A stretch of 64,000 bases of DNA from Bimastos eiseni (lineage: Eukaryota; Annelida; Clitellata; Crassiclitellata; Lumbricidae): assembly GCA_959347315.1 (NCBI GenBank), contig OY365810.1:770001-834000 (forward strand), read 5' to 3'. Both the position numbers and the translations under genes were made by a program. This document shows, in pieces, positions 32,832 through 43,373 of the stretch. The notes below the pieces were generated by a model. It saw only the letters and a list, made by a program, of their open reading frames with translations, did no database searches and was not told the origin of the DNA. Every line of letters starts with the position of its first letter. The stretch's first letter is position 1.

Positions 32832-35617
32832 ATGTTTAATAGTTCTCGCCAGACTAGTGCAATCCTCTTGCAGCGCTTATCAATCTCCGTCGGTATGTCT
32901 GGCAATGCGCTTGATTGGCTCACTTCCTTTCTTCAAGACCGCTCTCTCGTCGTGGCCCATTATTATTATTATTGTTATTATTGTTATTGTTGTTATTGTT
33001 GTTATTGTTGTTATTGTTGGTATCGTTGTTATTATTGTTACTGTTATTGCTATTATTATTGTTATTATTATTATTATTATTATTAAATTTGTAACGCGCA
33101 CAAGGTCACACCTAAATGTGAATCTGAGGTGAGGATAGTCAGTCGCCAGGAGAAGATGCAATCAGATTTCCAAATCCTTGAAAGCCAACGAGAAATAGTA
33201 AGTTTTGAGTCGCTTTTTGAAGGAAGGAAATGAATTTGAGCTACGAAGAGAGAGTGGCAGTCGATTCCATTCCCTAGGAGCAGAGACATTAAATGCACGA
33301 GAGCCCATAACTGTTCTGCATCGTGGTTCAACTAAAAGACCTGCACTTGATGATCAAAAGCAACAAGGAGGAATGTAAGGAGTTAGAGCATGAACTGGTG
33401 ATGATAGCTTTGTAGATCAAACAAGCTAACTTAAATTTGATTCTGAATTCAAAAGGGAGCCAATGCAGCTGGTGGAGTAGGGCAGAGGAGCATGTTCGTA
33501 GTGGAACACGTAGCACTACTCGAGCTAACGTATTTTGGATACTTTGAAGCCTTTTGAGTTCAAGGTCTGAGAGACCGACAAAAAGTGAATTAGCATCATC
33601 GAGGCGAGAGGAGACCAGTGAGCAAGCTATAGTTTCAGACATATTTTGAGTTAGAGCCCACCTTATGTGACTTATTGCCCTGATGTGGAAAAAAAAAGAT
33701 TTACAAAGGCTTGCTATGTGAGGTCAAAATGAGAGCTTGCTGTCGAGGGTAACCCCAAGTGTTTTGACAGAGTCTGAAAGCGGCACAGCAGTGCCAGCCA
33801 GTTCAATGCTAGAGAGCATAGGGAAAGAACGCAGGCGTTGACTTGAGCCAAATACAATTGCTTCAGACTTGTCTGGGTTTATATGCAAACCATTGAAACA
33901 GAACCATGCATACATGGATGAGAGGCATTCTTCCAGTTTTAGTTTACCAGACTGATCAGTGTGTGACAGAGCAATATCGAGCTGAGTATCATCTGCATAA
34001 TGTTGTAATTGAATTCCAAAGTGTTTAGCTATACGACTGATTGGGGAAGTAAAGACTGTAAATAATAAAGGGCCGAGGACAGATTCTTGTGGCACTCCAG
34101 CAGTGCAAAGTGTGGGCTCCGACCGAGCAGATCCAATGCCCATCTGCTGATTGCGGTCAACCAGGTATGAAGCTAACCAGTGTAAGGCAGTCATAGAGAC
34201 ACCAAAGCTTTTTGCAAATCTTGCAAGGAGTAACTGGTGGTCTACAGTGTCAAAGGCTGAACTAAGGTCAAGACACACAGAGAGGCAGGCTTTACCATTG
34301 TCAATAGATGAGAAGATGTAATCCAGTGTAGAAACAAGAACAGTTTCCGTGGAGTAGCCTTCGCGATCTGCTGACTGGTAGGGACTGAAGTTGGGAGAGG
34401 AAGTAATGTGTCTCTTGATACGCATAAGAGAAAGACGTTCAAGGATCTTGGAAATGTTATTGAGGTTGGAGATAGGTCTGAAGCTAGACAAATTGCTAGT
34501 GTTAAGGTCAGGTTTTTTGAGTAAAGGCGTGACTAAAGCAGATTTGAAGCATGAAGGATAGCACCATGGGTCCACTAAGTCCCTGCGGGTCCCTGCTCCA
34601 ATTGGTTTGCCCCAGGGCTCCGTCCTTGGTCCTCTTCTATATATTATTTACGCCGCTGACCTGGGTCCTCTGCTCGCATCTGAAGCTGTTCTCAGCCAGT
34701 CTTACACCGACGACCTCCAGGCGTATGTCCACTGTCTGGCATCTCAGGCCAATGCAGCGGTGGGAAGAATGAGCCGGGCCATGGCGACCCTGCAGGCCTG
34801 GATGTCAGCAAACCGTCTGCGGCTTAACCCAGCTAAGACCTAAGACTCAGCTTATCTGGCTTGGCACTCCCCAGGAGTTCTAAAAAATAGACCTAATCTC
34901 CCTTTGCTTGAAATACCCACTCTTCACCTTTTCAACTTCGGTAAGAGATTTGGGAGTTATCCCTGACCAGGAGCTGACATTTACACACCATATAAACCTC
35001 CTCTACCGCAGTTGTTATTATCAGCTTCGACAGCTGAAGGTAATTTCCCGATCTTTGATTCCTATCACGGCATCAACGCCTGTTCACGCTTTTGTTGTAG
35101 CAAAGCTTGATTACTGTAGCGCCTCACATGATGGAGTTCCTGCTTGCCGGATCGGGGCCCTGCGCCCCGCCTTGTAGGCCGCATTCCTAGGTTTGGGCGA
35201 GTTTCTGAGTACATGCGGGATGTACTCCACTGGCTTCCTTACCCACAGCATACTGTTTATCGGGTTTCTGTTCTGGTACGGCGCTCTATTGAGGGTTTAG
35301 CTCTACTGCTCCACTAGGCATGTTCAACGCCGTTGCTCTCTCCGCTTAGCTGCACAAGTTGAACTTATTGTACCCCGTTCCAGGACTGCTATGAGGCATC
35401 GCCGCACCTTCTCAGTGTCTGGTCTAGTGACATGGAATGGGATTCCTACCATCTTTCGAGAAATACCTATTAATCAGTCTGCCTTGTTTCTAACTACTCT
35501 TAAGACTGTTCTGTTCGGCCGGGGTTGAGCTGGGAGCGCTTCTGAGTAGGCAAACTTGAGGGGGCGCTATATAAAAATTACCGCAATAATAATAATAATA
35601 ATAATGATAATAATAAT
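32832..35617 (+). mobile_element. L2/CR1-type LINE, split by another LINE; 3' end intact
   Basis: The 5' piece at 32,832-32,957 encodes ILLQRLSISVGMSGNALDWL and TSFLQDRSLVVAH. The 3' piece from about 34,560 resumes with STKSLRVPAPIGLPQGSVLG, then YTDDLQAYVH (active-site DD) and MSANRLRLNPAKT. Joining is direct, since the reading frame runs straight from VVAH into the PQGS region once the intervening LINE is ignored. The 3' end has GGGGCGCTATATAAAAATTACC and an (ATA)n tail at about 35,560-35,617. It is 5'-truncated, carries frameshifts and interrupts the Polinton X gene at 32,831. Confidence 0.85.
32958..34556 (-). mobile_element. L2/CR1-type LINE nested inside another LINE
   Basis: The minus-strand frame at 33,724-34,575 encodes ALVTPLLKKPDLNTSNLSSF, then FDTVDHQLLLARF, AGVPQESVLGPLLFTVFTSP, YADDTQLDIALS and LHINPDKSEAIVFG, a nearly full reverse transcriptase palm. 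The frame at 33,328-33,642 carries RLQSIQNTLARVVLRVP, and later frames complete the C-terminus. The 3' tail is a long (ATT/GTT)n-type microsatellite at 32,958-33,085. CCAT flanks both sides of the insertion, a possible short target duplication. It is 5'-truncated. Confidence 0.85.
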
Positions 35618-35644
35618 TTGACAAAATATTACCGCTGCTTTATA

Positions 35645-35950
35645 ATGGCAGAAGAAATTGAGATGCAGCCACTGATAGAGCCTGATGCTGGGGAAGCAGG
35701 AGAAGAAAGATATAATTTTATTACGTTTCAAAATCCTGTATATGATGAAGAAGAAGTTTATGTGGCGAACTTTCTAACCTACGAGCATAATCGAGTGTTA
35801 GATGAAGCAGAGGGTGCTGGAGGTCTTCGTAGACCTGGCTGTGTTTTCAGAGTTCATCCAGAGCAGACTACGGAGCCTAAAGGTGATAACATACCTAGTG
35901 GATGGAGGTTTGCGGATACGAGGGGTCCAAATGACGCAGCCACTAAGTGA
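35645..35950 (+). CDS. Acidic hypothetical protein, Polinton X interior
   Basis: A 101-residue open frame starts MAEEIEMQPLIEPDAGEAGE, continues YNFITFQNPVYDEEEVYVAN and ends GWRFADTRGPNDAATK. It is strongly acidic at the N-terminus and has no membrane segment. It begins 28 bases after the LINE tail and ends 110 bases before the terminus of Polinton Y, so it is a small surviving island of Polinton X. I do not recognise the family. The N-terminal Met at 35,645 is preferred because upstream codons derive from the LINE junction. Confidence 0.45.
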   Translation: MAEEIEMQPLIEPDAGEAGEERYNFITFQNPVYDEEEVYVANFLTYEHNRVLDEAEGAGGLRRPGCVFRVHPEQTTEPKGDNIPSGWRFADTRGPNDAATK

Positions 35951-36059
35951 GCAGTATATAAGCTTGCCTCTGTGTATGAAATAATGAATAATGATGACGC
36001 ACATCAAGACCCCGTTCCAAATATTTTTTTACATTTACAATCGAATGACGAAAGAGTTG

Positions 36060-36710
36060 AGTAGTAGAAAACCGCGGTATTTTGGACAATTGACCATAAC
36101 ATAGTTCAAAATCTTCCACCTAATAGATTAAAAAACGTATTATTGACCTATAAATTGGTCATAAAATCACGAAAAAATTAAAAGAGCCACAATTTATACA
36201 CAAACCTAGTCCCTTAGTTAAACATCAACAACGAATCAATGCATAGGTTCATTAACTACGATATTCGTTGTCGATTAGTCATCTTTCAGACGCTTCTCCG
36301 CTTTTGTGATACCCTTGAGCCACTCATAGCTGTCGGTAGATTCTCCATGTGATTCAACTGATCACAAACGCAGGCTTATTTATAACAATCCGCCAGACTA
36401 TTCTAGACGATTACACAACATTGGTTATAGAGGTTATAGAGGTAATTCGACCACTGATTTCCGTCACAGCGGAAGTAGTGTGACGAGTTGACCTCGCTGT
36501 GACAAACTAACTTCGCTGTGACGAGTGACCTAGTTTGGACGGACCGCCCCAGTTTCGATAAACCAACCCGATGAGATAAAACCGCGCGATGTGTTCAGTT
36601 ATAATTTTCTAGTCCACGCCACAATGACAGCGTTGGCAAAAACCTCTGGTGACGGGAATTTCCAATAGTTTCGATCATGAGTAATTATTCAACAAAAAAC
36701 ATTCTCTCGT
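36060..36710 (+). repeat. Terminal region of Polinton Y, shared with Polinton Z
   Basis: GACCATAACAT, AAAACGTATTATTGACCTAT, TAGTTAAACATCAAC and GGGAATTTCCAATAGTTTCG all recur in the same order at 63,020-63,275 with modest divergence. CGCTGTGAC(A/G)A repeats at 36,500-36,525. A stretch at about 36,250-36,640 has no counterpart in Z. Confidence 0.8.
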
Positions 36711-36788
36711 ATATAAAATGGATGAAAATATTTTCTCACTTCGACTTAAAAGGAACTCCAATATAAAATGGAATAGTCGAAGCAGACT

Positions 36789-39700
36789 GTGATCGAACTA
36801 AGAAAAATTGCGAAACAGAAAGGTATGGTTGGTTATACGAGACTACGAAAAGCGGATTTGATTGCTAATATTGAATCCCATGTGCCTCAAACACTCATCC
36901 CCGCACATTTTGCGCCAGTCTCATCCAATGCTAGTTTGCTGGACGCACCCGTTCCCGAGATTGGAATCCCATCACTCGTTCCCATGCCATCGACGACAGT
37001 ACGAAAGTTCTTGATAAGACAAAATCCGGGATTAATACGTTCGCAAAGTGGATTGAAGGGTACATACCTGAAGAACCAAAGAGAAAGGTGAATGAGAAGA
37101 TAGAAGCACTGAAAGCCAAAGTGAATTCTATATTCAGTAAAATATTTATGAAAACACGTGAAATAAAAGAGACGGTCGCAGCTATCAAGGGCTTCACGAA
37201 ATCATACACGGTCGAAGGTGCAAACGGAATTGACGCCACATATTTTCTCAAAGCAGCTCAACCACAACTGGAAGACCTTTTGTCTAGAAATCGACAGACT
37301 AAGGTCAACTTTGTCCTTACCTGCACAATGGAGCATGTTGATATGAAATCAGGGCAAGTAGATTCCGCGGATTTCCCGTTCGTTTCAAAGACTGAAGTGG
37401 TTCTAGACTCTACCGATACGAGTAAAATTTATAACAACGCGAAAGATAAAATCCTAGAGTCTATGGCAGCCTTCCAGATGCGTGGAAGTAACTGGAGACT
37501 CAGATCGGTTACAAAGTTGGACATCAACACGGTCGTTTATAAACCGCTGAAGGGTAGTTCTTACATTCCAATACCGAAATGTCTAGCGAGTAAAAAGGCT
37601 AGTGTTAATATGAAGAACGAAGACGAAGACTGCTTCAAGTGGCGTGTAACGAGAGCTTTAAACCCCGTTGAGGAACATCCGGAAAGAATTACGAAAGAAT
37701 TAATCAAGCAGTCTGAGGAACTTCATTGGTCCAGCATTGAATTCCCAGTCGCAGCTGATGCTAATGTGATAAGTAAGTTTGAGAGAAATAATAATATTAG
37801 TATTAATGTTTTTGGTCATGAGAAAGATGTTTACCTATTCCCACTATATTTATCAAAGCACGAGAGCGATATCAGTGTAGACCTATTACACATTTCTGAC
37901 GAACAAAAGAAGCATTATTGTTGGATAAAGAACTTCAACAGACTGATGGCGGTTCATAACGCAAACTCATACACTTCGATGCACTATTGTAAGCGGTGTT
38001 TGATAGGATATAGAGAGTTGGAGTCATTAAAAAAACACACCGAGTATTGTTCCCAACACGCCACTCAAAAGATAGAACTTCCAGAATCAGGAACTATGTT
38101 GAATTTCAAAAATTATAATAGAAAGATGAGAGTTCCCTTTGTCGTGTACGCCGATTTCGAATCTTTCATTAAACCTATAGACACTTGTCAACCAGATCCC
38201 AGCATGTCTTACACCAACAGGTATCAGTAACACGTCCCAAGTTCTTTCTGCTATTATGTAAAATGTTTTGACGATGACTTATATTCGCAAGCTCCCGTGA
38301 CTTTCACAGCAAAGAGCGAAGACGATGATGTAGCTCAGATAGTCATAGATACTCTTATAGATAATATAAAAGATATTTATGAACGATATAAATTTCCAAA
38401 GAGAATGATATTCGGAAAGAAAGAACAGGCGCTATTCGATTCCGCTATCGTTTGTCACATATGCGAGGGCGAACTGGGTAAAGATCGAGTTAGAGATCAT
38501 TGCCATTTAACTGGAAAATATAGAGGCGCCGCTCATAAGAATTGTAATCTACAATATATAGTCCCCAAGTTTTTCCCAGTATTGTTCCATAATCTATCTG
38601 GTTACGACAGTCATCTACTCGTAAAGAATTTACGAGGTAATGATAATGAAAAGATAGCTGCATTCCTAGCAACGAAGAAAAGTACATCTCTTTCAGTAGA
38701 GAAGTCGTAGTTGATAATTTTATAGATGAAGAAAATAAGTTAAAAACTGTCAAACGAGAATTACATTTCATCGATAGTTTTAGATTCAAGGCTTTGAGTC
38801 TCGACGCTTTATCGAAGAACCTGAGCAAAGATCAGTGTAAGAATATAAGCCAACACTATTCTGGTAATCAGCTCGGTCTCTTGCTTAGAAAAGGATTATA
38901 TCCTTACGATTATTTTGATTCCGTCGAGCGACTGAACGAAAAGAACTACCACCAAAGTCAGCATTCTACTCAATACTTAACGACTCAGGTATTAGTGACG
39001 AAGACTACAACCATGCACAGATGGTATGGCAAGAATTCGGATTGAAAATGTTTAGAGAATATCACGATTTATATAACGTGACTGATGTTCCCCTGCTTGC
39101 TGATGTATTTGAGAATTTTAGAGATGTATGCAGTGAGAACTATGGTCTAGATCCCGCCTGGTATTATACTTCGCCAGGTCTTTCTTGGGACGCCGCATTG
39201 AAGTTGACTGGAGTACAGTTGGATTTATTGAGCGATTACGATATGATACTAATGGTCAAGCGTGGGATAAGGGGAGCCGTTATGGACAGGCAAACAATAA
39301 GTATATGGGAGAAGCGTTTGACGATAGCAAGCCTTCAACATTTATAACCTATTTAGACGCCAACAATTTGTACGGATGGGCAATGTGTAAGAATCTACCA
39401 ACTCGTTGGTTCCAATGGATGGGTAACGATGAGCTAAACGATTGGAGGGGAACACCGTGTATATTAGAAGTCGATTTGGAATATTCTAGACTCTATAATC
39501 TAGAGAATTGCACGATCTTCACAACTACTATCCTCTTGCTCCAGAGAGTGTTAATGCTAAAGGATCGGATGTGCCAAAACTCATTCCAAACCTGTGAAAT
39601 AAAGTAAAGTATATAGTCCATTACGAAAATTTAAAGCTAGCGGCGAGAACGAGTTACGATACTCGAACTATTTTTGACGAAAACCTAATCGCCATTCACA

Positions 39701-39805
39701 TGAAACGGACGAAGCGATGTTACAACAAGCCTATATATCTTGGAATGTGTATTTTAGACTTGAGTAAAACTATAATGTATGATTTTCATTTTAATAGAAT
39801 CATAA
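36789..39805 (+). pseudogene. Protein-primed DNA polymerase B of Polinton Y, broken
   Basis: The N-terminus MIELRKIAKQKGMVGYTRLR is a SAP-like DNA-binding helix pair. After a frame change, a 380-residue frame (37,088-38,230) includes EDCFKWRVTRALNPVEEHPE and a Cys/His pair (YCKRCLIGYRELESLKKHTE). Exo I is at 38,141 (VVYADFESF, intact). A zinc block follows at 38,454 (CHICEGEL...DHCHLTGKYRGAAH), then Exo II at 38,581 (FHNLSGYDSHL) and Exo III at 39,060 (YHDLYNVTDVPLLADVFE). Motif A is at 39,348 (YLDANNLYGWAM). A deletion near 39,650 removes motif B, the frame resumes with NKPIYLGMCILDLSKT, and the LINE at 39,805 cuts before motif C. It is inactive but better preserved N-terminally than the copy at 24,718. 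Confidence 0.88.
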
Positions 39806-42166
39806 TCTTTAATAGACATAATAGAATCTAGTGTCAATCAGGATCCATCCGCAGCATACGAGCTATTCAGTGTTAAATTTAAAACAGCCTACGACGCAGC
39901 GTTCCCTCTCAAACCCAAAAGACTTAATTCCTCCAAATCTTTCAAACAACCTTGGATGACGTCTGCTCTTTATAAGTCATGCAAAACTAAAACTAAATTA
40001 TATGCAGCCTTTAAAAAAACCCGTCGGTGAAAAATAAAGCAAAGTTCGTATCTTATAGAATAGGTTTAAAAGTTTATGCAAAAGAGCTGAAATGGAATTT
40101 CTATGCCATGGAATTCACTAAACACAAAAATGATCTTAAACAGACTTGGCAAACGATAAAGACAATATTAAGAGTAAAACCAACGGGCTCGTTAATTAAA
40201 TGTCTAACATCTAATGATATCGAAATTACAAATAATGAACTTATTGCTGAAAAGTTCAATGCTTATTTTACTAGTATGACACAAGATCTAGTTGCCAAAA
40301 TACCTCCCTCCACTAATCCACCAACCTCATACCTTGACCCTCCTAACTCTTCCTCTTTTGCAGTATATCCTACGACCGCGGAGGAAATACTTGTTTTAAG
40401 TCATTCACTGAAATCCACCAACAGCTCTGGCCCTGATGATATTAATCCCAGTGTTGTGAAACCTGTACTGTCCTTAATTGCCAAACCACTTTCTGCTATC
40501 ATAAACTGCTCTTTGGAGACAGGAATTGTCCCTAACCCCTTAAAAGTAGCCAGGGTAACTCCAATATATAAACAGGGCAACAAAGAGGATGTAACCAACT
40601 ACAGGCCTATTTCTATCCTACCTTATTTCTCGAAGTTATTTGAAAAGGTCATGTACACACGTCTATACGACTACATTGATAAAAAAAGGTTTACTTTGCA
40701 AATTCCAGCATGGCTTTCAATCGGGTCATTCCACCGTGATGTCATTACTTAATATTCATGACAATATAACGACGGCAATTGATCGCAATGAATATTCCAT
40801 AGGCATATTTATCGATATTGCAAAAGCATTCGACTCCGTAGACCATGAATTACTACTTCTTAAATTGGAAAATCTGGGTATCCGAGGTACGACAGTAAAG
40901 TGGTTTCAGAGCTACCTTAGTAATAGATACCAACAGGTGAAATGCAATGGAGTTTTATCTTCTCTAAATCGTATAAGATATGGCGTTCCCCAGGGATAAA
41001 TTTTAGGACCACTTCTTTCTTTATTATTCATCAATCATCTGCCAAATGCTTCATCCATCCTTCAATTTCTCTTATTTGCTGACGACACTAACATTTTTGC
41101 ATCTCACAAATCTTAAAATAAATTATTTCAAATTGTCAACCAGGAACTTGAGCATGTCAACGATTGGTTTAAAACTAACAAATTATCCTTAAATATTACC
41201 AAAACCAACTATATATTATTTAGCTCGCATCGAAAGCAATTGCCCCAGCTCAAGGAAGTTGTTGCTATTAATAATGTTCCTGTGCCAAGAGTAACATCAG
41301 CCTAATTCCTGGGAATATATATAGATGAACACCTTACATGGAAAGAACACATACAACATATATCAGTAAAAATTGCAAAAAATATAGGAGTTTTGTCACG
41401 AATTTCATACTTATTGCCAATCAATATACGTTTATCTTTATATTACACGATGATTAACCCGTATTTAACTTACTGCAACCTCATCTTGGCTTCAAACTAT
41501 CCAACAAGATTGAAAAAATTAAATATCCTCCAAAAAAGAGCCCTCCGTATAATCAACGGCTCACATTACCTTATCTCTACTGACCCCATATACAAACAAA
41601 CACGTATTCTAAAAGTTGAGCAGCTATTGATCTTTCAAACCAACGAATTCATGTACAAATATACCCACAACCAACTACCTTCAGTATTCGACAACTACTT
41701 CTCACCCCTCTCTGAGGTCAATCCCTATAAGTTACGATCTTCCTCAAACTATAGACCTATCTTTTCGAGAACAAACACTAGAATGTTCTCGATTAAATAC
41801 GCTGGCCCGAAAGCATGGAACGTCATTCCGGATGAATTACGCTCTCTAAATAATCTTAACGTATTTAAAATAAAATTGCGGAATTATTTAATGGATCTAT
41901 AATTGTCTCATTGCGCGTCTTTATCGTCTTCACCATGATTGTATAGAATAACTAACTAGTTAAGTTTCTAACGAATTGTCAATGTATTTCTTATACCTAA
42001 CCAACTGCAACTATCATTCTAATGTAAGGGTGACCCTGATTACAGGATTTTCTGTCCTTTAAGGGTTTCTGTTAGTCCCTATTGCCTCCCAGCTGATTGT
42101 CAACACTTTGTAATTTTGTTTGTTGTTTTGGAGACAATAAAAACACTTGGTTATGGTTATGGTTAA
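39805..42166 (+). mobile_element. Jockey/Daphne-like (CR1-group) LINE, 5'-truncated
   Basis: The 241-residue frame at 40,027 encodes ELIAEKFNAYFTSMTQDL, SGPDDINPSVVKPVLSLI and TPIYKQGNKEDVTNYRPISI. The frame at 40,640 has FIDIAKAFDSVDHELLL and then YGVPQG followed by a stop. FADDTNIFAS and NKLSLNITKTNYILF follow at 41,080-41,220. The C-terminal frame at 41,393 ends PKAWNVIPDELRSLNN. The 3' tail is AATAAAAACACTTGG followed by TTATGG repeats, ending at 42,166. Two or three stops disrupt the palm. It sits between the polymerase remnant and the PLA2-type gene. Confidence 0.88.
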
Positions 42167-42181
42167 TTGTATTTAAAAAGG

Positions 42182-42484
42182 ATGTATTGCGTAAAGCGTA
42201 AAACTCGTATTGAAACTAAAAATATTCAAAATGTCACAACGAAGAATGGAAGGTCAATGCTTAGAGGCACATGTGATATATGTGGAAAGACAAAGACCCA
42301 ATTCGTGAAGTCTTCTAAAGGCGGTGATTTAGTTGGATCTTTAAATGCCGTTACCAGTGGTATTAAGGCTAAATATCCAGGTAAGATGCACTTGCCGGAA
42401 CATTCGTTTACAGGACCTGGAACTAGACTTGATTTGAGGTTGAATCCTGATGGATTTCCTAAATTATTTCAGAACTTGAATTAG
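42182..42484 (+). pseudogene. Polinton DUF5679 / PLA2-like domain protein, truncated
   Basis: The product starts MYCVKRKTRIETKNIQN and has CDICGK, a zinc-ribbon-like N-terminus whose first pair has lost its second Cys (YCVKRK). The C-terminal part, KMHLPEHSFTGPGTRLDLRL followed by NPDGFPK, is the entry to a phospholipase A2-like fold as found in parvovirus-type capsid proteins and Polintons, including the glycine-rich Ca-binding loop. The catalytic His-Asp helix should follow but the frame ends at 42,484. Such proteins are thought to help membrane passage. This copy lacks the active site. Start: first Met after the LINE tail. Confidence 0.65.
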
Positions 42485-42992
42485 AACTGAAATTTGAATT
42501 ATTTTAAGAATAGGAATAGAATTAAAATTCGACTCTTAGAATTGAATTAGAATGAAAATTATTAATTATTTTTATAACTGAAATATTACTGCTTGGCGCT
42601 TCGAGTGCAACTGTTTATCAACGTGTTGCTGGTTCAGTTGCTATCTAACTCGTAGGACTACTCCTACTGGGGTAGTTGAACCCAGTGCACCTCCATCGGC
42701 CTATTTAGAGACCTGATAGAGACACGATGAGGATGAGATGAAGATGAGATAGGACACGATGATGATACGATAAGGATGAGACAAGGAAACCTTTTTCAAG
42801 ATGATTTATTCGTAGTTACACGTAGTTCGCAAATCGCATCGTTCTCCTAATTCGTACGATAACCCTTTCCACTCTCTAACGATTCCACGATTTGGATCTC
42901 TGCAGCACATTCTGTCCTATGCACTTTTTCGTCCGCAGTGTGCACACAGCTCTAATTTACTATAGACTATTAATCCCCTCCCCCAGACAACT
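42485..42992. other. Inner flank of the right Polinton X terminus; no gene seen
   Basis: AT-rich sequence with a GATGAGATGAAGATGAGATA-type purine run at about 42,725-42,785 and no recognisable protein. Confidence 0.4.
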
Positions 42993-43115
42993 CTAACCTT
43001 GGTCTCTTTTTACCCGATAATTATGAAGCCTACAATACTCCTCGACACAATTTCGATTACAAGTTGTTTTCCCGTGTAGTCTCCAAGCACACTTATTCAC
43101 TGCTTGTCTTGACAT
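42993..43115 (-). CDS. Small Cys-rich protein in the right TIR of Polinton X
   Basis: A 40-residue intact frame on the minus strand begins MSRQAVNKCAWRLHGKTTC, continues NRNCVEEYCRLHNYRVKR and stops at 42,993. It is the mirror copy of the frame at 24,493 and keeps Cys9, Cys19, Cys23, Cys28 and His31. Between the copies most differences are synonymous or conservative (for example CGATTGTGT-type third-base changes and Phe/Tyr). Being too short for usual cut-offs, it could be missed. Function is unknown; zinc binding is an inference from the Cys/His spacing. Confidence 0.5.
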   Translation of the reverse strand: MSRQAVNKCAWRLHGKTTCNRNCVEEYCRLHNYRVKRDQG

Positions 43116-43373
43116 CTTGCAACTGTTTATATGCATAAGCAATCAATTTGTTCAAATAGAAAAAAGCTGTTAGTATATGCTATAACAAAGGACACAAATT
43201 GATAACTGGCCCCAACGCCCCATATACCATCAACGTTAACTCAACGAACCAGAAACACATCAGAAACGCTTTTCTGGTTCTTTCGACACCCAATGCATAC
43301 TTCGGACAAGTTAGGATCTAAAATTTTTACCAAAGATGACAACTGGCCAAAAAGCCCATTATGACATACTACT
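43030..43373 (-). repeat. Polinton X right terminal inverted repeat
   Basis: This is the inverse of 24,294-24,585, ending CATACTACT. It has an extra stretch of about 70 bases (43,160-43,230 region) absent from the left copy. Confidence 0.9.

Larger units (their letters stand above)
36060..42484 (+). mobile_element. Polinton Y, left end and partial genes
   Basis: The terminus starts AGTAGTAGAAAA at 36,060. Its subterminal sequence matches the start of Polinton Z at 62,989 in the same orientation. A second DNA polymerase gene follows on the plus strand. The right terminus was not found, and the element seems cut off inside Polinton X. The fragment at 42,182-42,484 may belong to Y or X. Confidence 0.65.
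24294..43373. mobile_element. Polinton/Maverick X, about 19 kb with nested insertions (decayed)
   Basis: Both ends carry the same sequence inverted, starting AGTAGTATGTCAT. Polintons are known for 5'-AG termini, a protein-primed family B DNA polymerase, a packaging ATPase and virion-type genes. This element has the polymerase on the plus strand at its left end and ATPase plus small structural-type genes on the minus strand. Flanks TCTTCA and CCTCAA are not an exact 6-bp target duplication. Internal additions are two LINEs (32,832-35,617), a second Polinton terminus at 36,060 with its own polymerase, and a LINE at 39,805-42,166. No integrase was found inside. All genes are broken by stops or frameshifts. 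Confidence 0.85.

Noticed and set aside
32832..33161. Ile/Tyr/Thr-rich frames on both strands
   Set aside because: The low-complexity part is the (ATT)n tail of the nested LINE. Only the N-terminal piece is real LINE sequence.
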